Part shown: piece by piece, positions 4,902 to 5,438 of the stretch
Numbering within the stretch: the first letter of the stretch is position 1
Layout of the letters: every line of letters begins with the position of its first letter
From: Oscillospiraceae bacterium
GTDB taxonomy: Bacteria > Bacillota > Clostridia > Oscillospirales > Butyricicoccaceae
NCBI GenBank assembly: GCA_902797555.1
Contig: CADBTM010000054.1
Span: 1-5,438 of the forward strand
Direction of reading: 5' to 3'
DNA length: 5,438 nt
Position numbers and translations under genes: made by a program
Notes under the pieces: model-generated
What the model was told of the DNA's origin: nothing
The model's input: the letters and a program-made list of their open reading frames with translations, nothing else
The model's database searches: none

Positions 4902-5438
4902 ATGAAAGTCACTGTCAACGGCCAGCCTGTCGAGCTGGAAGCCGGCGCCCGCGCCCTCGACGCCGCAAAAGCCCATTCTCCCGAGCTGTACAAGGCCGCC
5001 CTGGTTGCAAAAATCAACGGCCAGCGGCTCAGCCTGCCCACCGAGCTCCACGAGGGCGACCAGGTGGAGATCCTCACCTGGGACGATCCCGACGGACGGT
5101 GGACGATGCGTCACACCGCGTCCCACGTGCTGGCACAGGCCGTCAAGCGTCTCTATCCCGAGACCAAGCTTGCCATCGGCCCCGCCATCGAAAACGGTTT
5201 TTACTACGATTTTGACCGGGAAAAGCCCTTCCTGCAGGAGGATCTGGACAAGATTGAGGCCGAAATGAAGAAGATCGTCAAGGAAGGCCTGCGCCTCGAG
5301 CGCTTCGAGCTCCCCCGGGAGGAGGCCATCGCCTTTATGAAGGAAAAGGACGAGCCCTATAAGGTGGAGCTCATCGAGGATCTCCCCGAGGACGCCGTCA
5401 TCTCCTTCTACAAGCAGGGCGACTTTACCGACCTGTGC
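4902..5438 (+). CDS. thrS: threonyl-tRNA synthetase, 5' part (cut by the window edge)
   Basis: The 179 residues seen are the N-terminal third of threonyl-tRNA synthetase, a class II enzyme that attaches threonine to tRNA-Thr. Residues 1-61 form the TGS domain (MKVTVNGQPV at the start, EGDQVEILTW at 51-60). The editing domain follows, which hydrolyses mischarged Ser-tRNA-Thr. HTASH (71-75) is the HxxxH motif, matching E. coli His73 and His77. AIGPAIENGFYYDFD (91-105) is a strong family signature. The last visible residues, FTDLC, supply Asp177 and Cys179, the counterparts of editing residues Asp180 and Cys182, so the editing site is complete. The catalytic and anticodon-binding domains lie beyond the window. 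No frameshift is seen. The start is fixed by the ATG and the AGGAGG upstream. The Thr-specific T-box leader confirms the assignment independently. Confidence 0.97.
   Translation, partial: MKVTVNGQPVELEAGARALDAAKAHSPELYKAALVAKINGQRLSLPTELHEGDQVEILTWDDPDGRWTMRHTASHVLAQAVKRLYPETKLAIGPAIENGFYYDFDREKPFLQEDLDKIEAEMKKIVKEGLRLERFELPREEAIAFMKEKDEPYKVELIEDLPEDAVISFYKQGDFTDLC

Noticed and set aside
4689..5126. Minus-strand open frame of 145 codons across the T-box and thrS start
   Set aside because: It is antisense to the riboswitch and to the conserved TGS domain of thrS, with no recognisable motif.

Overview
The window looks like a chromosomal housekeeping segment from a GC-rich member of the Firmicutes, most likely a Clostridia lineage such as Oscillospirales. 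Three things point there: a T-box riboswitch in front of a tRNA synthetase gene, Shine-Dalgarno sites close to AGGAGG, and a VanW-type protein. The strong G/C preference at third codon positions produces long open frames on the opposite strand that are not genes. The exact taxon cannot be read from the sequence.

Layout. Positions 1-38 probably hold the last codons of a plus-strand gene, followed by a strong rho-independent terminator (40-88). A second hairpin (94-123) lies just past the stop codon of the minus-strand genes, so two transcription units converge here. From 4454 down to 128 the minus strand carries four tightly packed genes that look like one operon. In transcription order they are an RluA-family pseudouridine synthase (3555-4454), a VanW-family protein (2731-3558, TTG start overlapping the previous stop), a gamma-glutamyltransferase without a signal peptide (1076-2725), and an N-terminally membrane-anchored alpha/beta hydrolase (128-1072, GTG start 3 nt after the previous stop). 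The joints between them are a 3-nt overlap, a 5-nt gap and a 3-nt gap, so translational coupling is likely.

Positions 4455-4901 are a divergent regulatory region. A minus-strand extended -10 promoter drives the four-gene operon. A near-consensus plus-strand promoter (TTGACT, 17-nt spacer, TATACT) drives thrS through a leader of about 300 nt. The leader contains a complete T-box element: Stem I with a Thr (ACC) specifier, intermediate stems, an antiterminator with the T-box sequence, and a competing terminator. thrS starts at 4902 with a strong ribosome binding site and runs off the window at 5438, exactly at the cysteine of the editing site.

Function. thrS should be induced by uncharged tRNA-Thr. 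The four minus-strand genes share no obvious single pathway. GGT and VanW could both relate to peptide, glutathione or cell-envelope chemistry, but that is inference. I found no mobile element, CRISPR array or clear novel defence or biosynthetic system. The most interesting points are the nearly co-centred inverted repeat over the thrS promoter, the signal-less GGT with an active-site Ser-to-Cys difference, and the VanW gene outside any vancomycin cluster.
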